The notes under the pieces were generated by a model, which saw nothing but the letters and a program-made list of their open reading frames with translations, ran no database searches and was not told the origin of the DNA. From Strongylocentrotus droebachiensis (lineage: Eukaryota; Echinodermata; Echinoidea; Camarodonta; Strongylocentrotidae): a DNA stretch of 64,000 nt. Shown here in pieces: positions 61,451 through 64,000 of the stretch (positions within the stretch are counted from its first letter, which is position 1; each line of letters begins with the position of its first letter). A program made the translations under genes and the position numbers. The stretch spans positions 62,001 through 126,000 of the forward strand of contig JAVYIG010005351.1 in NCBI GenBank assembly GCA_035222895.1, written 5' to 3'.

Positions 61451-63663
61451 TGAACTTCCAGATGTTGAGGTCATCTTCTTCTTCACTAGAAGCCGTAGAA
61501 GCTGAAAGAAAATAAATGGTCACAGGTCAACATCCATTAATAAAGTCAAAGGACAGTATTGTCGTTTAAAGGTGCGATTGATAAATTTCCTATATTTTAT
61601 AGTTAAGCAGATATGAAACTCTTAGCATATCGTAATTTGGGAAGAGTAAACTTGCTTGTTTTAACATGAACCCTATTTATGTGAGAATTTTTAATATGTA
61701 AATTGAAACAATTTCAGCTGATAGACACGATGTAGAACATAACTTATCAATTCAATTGAAATCAAATCATGCCATTTCATTTCATTTCAATCAAATCAAA
61801 GCAAATCAAATTTACATCCATAGTTCAGGTAAATGTGGCACGTGCATGAACACAAATTATACAAGTTACCTTTTGGCAGATTAAGCCTAACATTTCTCCT
61901 TCTCCTCTGGCCTTTCACGTTTGTTCGCCTCGTGTGTTTCACGCTAAGTGCCGATGTAGCAAAGGACGCAAGGGCAGGTGTGATTAAACCATCATTCATC
62001 AACAAGGCGGGCGTCGTCGCTCTCTTCTTACGGCGAGAACCCCCACAGGTCTCATCCGCATCCATCACGATATCGATGCGATCCAGTTCCTTGTTTCTGC
62101 GGAGAGGCACTATGTAATCTTCGCTGTCGAGGGAGGAGGAAGGGGGTTGAAGGGCGGGGTCAAGGTGCCGGGTGTCGCCCAGGTCAGCCTCGAAGAGGTC
62201 GTCCTCCTTCTCCATCATGGAGGCATCGTCCGGATCGCATCTTGTCTGGTGGTGGTAGTCATAGAAACCTTCCTCATTGTTGATCTGCTGGAAGCAGTCC
62301 ATCTCGTAGCCAGACTCTGAATCGTTGAAATGTTTGGAAAGAATTTAGTATTGTTACGCACATGACTGTCTACTGAAGATATGAAGTTGGTTTTTTAAGT
62401 TTTTTTTACCTGACTGCTAAGAAAACATGTGTTTGTTTGTAGGCAACCAGGGGAACAACTGCTTTAAGTCCTTGCCAAGGGACCTGGTAATGAGGATTAA
62501 TGCCTTAGCAAAGAGCACTGAATTGGTTTCGAACCCTGGACCTCCCGATTATGAGACCATGCACTGCTCTACCACTGAGCCATCGCACCTCACTCTGGAA
62601 GTCATTTTTCTATTAAGGTGCGTTCACATAGGACATGGCAAACTGGGACGGACTCTTTTTTGTGTGGAATGATTTGAGCATAATACGTCCCACATTTCTG
62701 TATCTTAAAACATGCAGGTGAGTAAGTCCATTTGGGCAACATGTATAGGACAGACTACTTTCTTTTAAGGCCAATGAAATCTCTTTTTTTTTCCCTCTCT
62801 TACTTAGTTCAGTGATTTTTCTCAAATTTGCAACTTTTTCTGACCAACCGCCCTCGCCCCACCACCAAATAGGGACCTCATTTTCCAAGTTTCCCTGATA
62901 TCCAGGATAGCTAGGAATCCTGCCAGTGGGGTAGCTACAGGTGGAGGGGGGGGGGGGGGTACCACATAACCACCAAGGTCACTTACCCACAGCAATGCAG
63001 CTTTCCCCTTTGGTATCCTTCACCCAGAGTGACCTGAATCCCTTGAAGAGTTCTGGGGATTCGTCGTACTCCATGCTGCTATGTCGGGCCAGGGATGGGG
63101 GAGAGATGGTGCCCGTAGGGGGTGGGATGCTCACGTCTCGGAGGCAGGCGGGGCTGGAGTCTTCCGCGTCTTGGTTGTGTTCCAGGCATGGGGTGGGTAC
63201 CGCAGTGTCCATTCTGTTGGATCTGGGAAAGGAGGAAATTCAAAGCAAAATATATGTGATTATGATTTAATTCAATTTTTTCCAATTCAATTTGATTTAT
63301 TAAACCATTTAAAATAAAAAAAGTATACAAATCATGCGTGTATGAACATTATTGATACAGTGTAAATGGTCAGGGTGCCCCTAAAAGCCAAGGCTTGATT
63401 AATGGGGCACCCAATACATAAAGAAATAAACATGAGATACAAACAAACTGCTAAGAAAATGAAAGCATTTGTATGCTTATAATTAAGCAACCAGAAGACT
63501 GATGGATATAAGTCCTTCCTGAGGGACTTGGTATTGAGGATAACGCCAAGCCATTTATTGGCCTCTCTTTCATAGATGTGACATCTAGCCCTTATGTACC
63601 TTGCTCCAGGACTGTCCGTCCCCAGCAGACCCATTATCTCCTCATCGGACTCTTCTGTGAAGT
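61368..63663 (-). CDS. Unrecognised acidic protein with basic patches, C-terminal four exons (5' part off the window)
   Basis: Minus-strand exons: 63663-63600 (5' limit uncertain), 63222-62987, 62316-61870, 61501-61368 (stop TAG 61370-61368). GT-AG sites and phase closure over 292 residues support a real gene. I do not recognise the family. Visible: an acidic start (FTEESDEEIMGLLG), a Pro/Ser region (ISPPSLARHSSMEYDESPEL), a conserved-looking KGFRSLWVKDTKGESC, acidic stretches, two basic clusters (GGSRRKKRA and RRTNVKGQRRRRNVRL) that could be nuclear signals, and a C-terminus EEEDDLNIWKFTRAALNEKD ending ITNDY. No membrane span or catalytic motif. The acidic/basic, Ser-rich make-up suggests a largely disordered nuclear or regulatory protein (inference). 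Upstream exons lie beyond position 64000 or are too short to see. Confidence 0.8.
62405..62590 (-). mobile_element. SINE with a tRNA-like head (62525-62586), in an intron of the minus-strand gene
   Basis: On the minus strand it starts GCGATGGCTCAGTGGTAGAG (box A) and ends GTCCAGGGTTCGAAACC (box B). The middle GTCTCATAATC has the form of a tRNA anticodon arm with CAT (Met). It continues into the shared body (CCTTGGCAAGGACTTAAAG inverted) seen at 21540 and 63450. The acceptor stem and 3' end are not tRNA-like, so this is a SINE head, not a tRNA gene. Confidence 0.75.
63450..63590 (-). repeat. Fragment of the same SINE family
   Basis: AACTGCTAAGAAAATG, AAGCAACCAGAAGACTG and GAGGGACTTGGTATTGAGG match 21540-21690 and 62405-62590; the tRNA-like head is missing. 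Confidence 0.6.
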
Positions 63664-64000
63664 CTGTTTTAGACAATGTCTCTCTGTATATGTATACTAT
63701 CTCACTCTCTCTAGTAATTCAATGGGCCACTCTTTCATAGATGTGACATATATGAATTTGACAACCGCAAATATATATTTTTTAAATGTGTGTAAATACC
63801 ATTGTATTATTGTATTTTATTTGTCCCTTTTTTGTTTTTTGTGTGTAAATTTTTAGGATCATCTACCTATAAGTTTCTGTGACTTTTTTGATGATCCAAC
63901 CACTTTGTAATTTCCTTTAGTGTATTTTCCATTTTATTGATTTATCTATGTTTGCAAGAAATATCTTATTGTATTCTTTGCCTTTGAAAGTGGTGAATAA
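63664..64000 (-). other. Right edge: probable intron of the minus-strand gene
   Basis: AT-rich sequence, no exon recognisable. The acceptor used for the exon at 63663 is weak (TCTAAAACAG); TTCACAG at 63661-63655 is an alternative nearby site. Confidence 0.5.

Noticed and set aside
62525-62586. Functional tRNA gene
   Set aside because: Box A, box B and an anticodon arm are present, but there is no matching acceptor stem, and the sequence continues into a dispersed SINE body.

Overview
This is animal genomic DNA: intron-rich, AT-rich, and full of microsatellites, foldback elements, tRNA-derived SINEs and LINE remnants. Gene content and repeat style suggest a marine invertebrate deuterostome, most likely a sea urchin. 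That placement is inference from protein similarity and repeat families I recognise; no database search was possible. Nothing here is bacterial: there are no operons, CRISPR arrays or rRNA. I rebuilt genes by hand from GT-AG splice sites and checked that reading phase closes across every junction.

Layout. (1) 673-31045, + strand: a complete myelin regulatory factor (MYRF) gene of 22 coding exons (1,084 residues as joined). It holds an acidic N-terminus, a PKKRK nuclear signal, an Ndt80-like DNA-binding domain, a self-cleaving chaperone domain with its Ser-Lys dyad, one membrane span and a luminal C-terminus. Intron 1 (8.4 kb) carries an antisense LTR-internal-LTR-internal-LTR array from a Ty3/gypsy-type retrotransposon. 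(2) 37020-43968, - strand: a complete 8-exon HAD phosphatase of the phosphoglycolate/glycerol-3-phosphate phosphatase (PGP) or chronophin (PDXP) type. (3) 45772-53589, + strand: a complete 9-exon homologue of KIAA0930 (DUF2045). Genes 2 and 3 are head to head across a 1.8 kb G-run-rich spacer. (4) 61368-63663, - strand: the last four coding exons of an unrecognised acidic protein whose 5' part lies beyond the right edge. Genes 3 and 4 are tail to tail across about 7.8 kb holding probable 3' UTRs and a TA-flanked DNA transposon.

The genes show no sign of forming a joint pathway; this looks like an ordinary neighbourhood of conserved metazoan genes, and I found no new defence-like or catalytic system. 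The most unusual theme is that at least six separate places carry local tandem duplications (about 86-204 bp) that copied the 3' end of a coding exon together with its donor splice site or stop codon, leaving degenerate exon copies in the adjoining intron or 3' UTR. One set, after MYRF exon 5, keeps plausible splice sites and would put an immediate stop in frame if spliced in.
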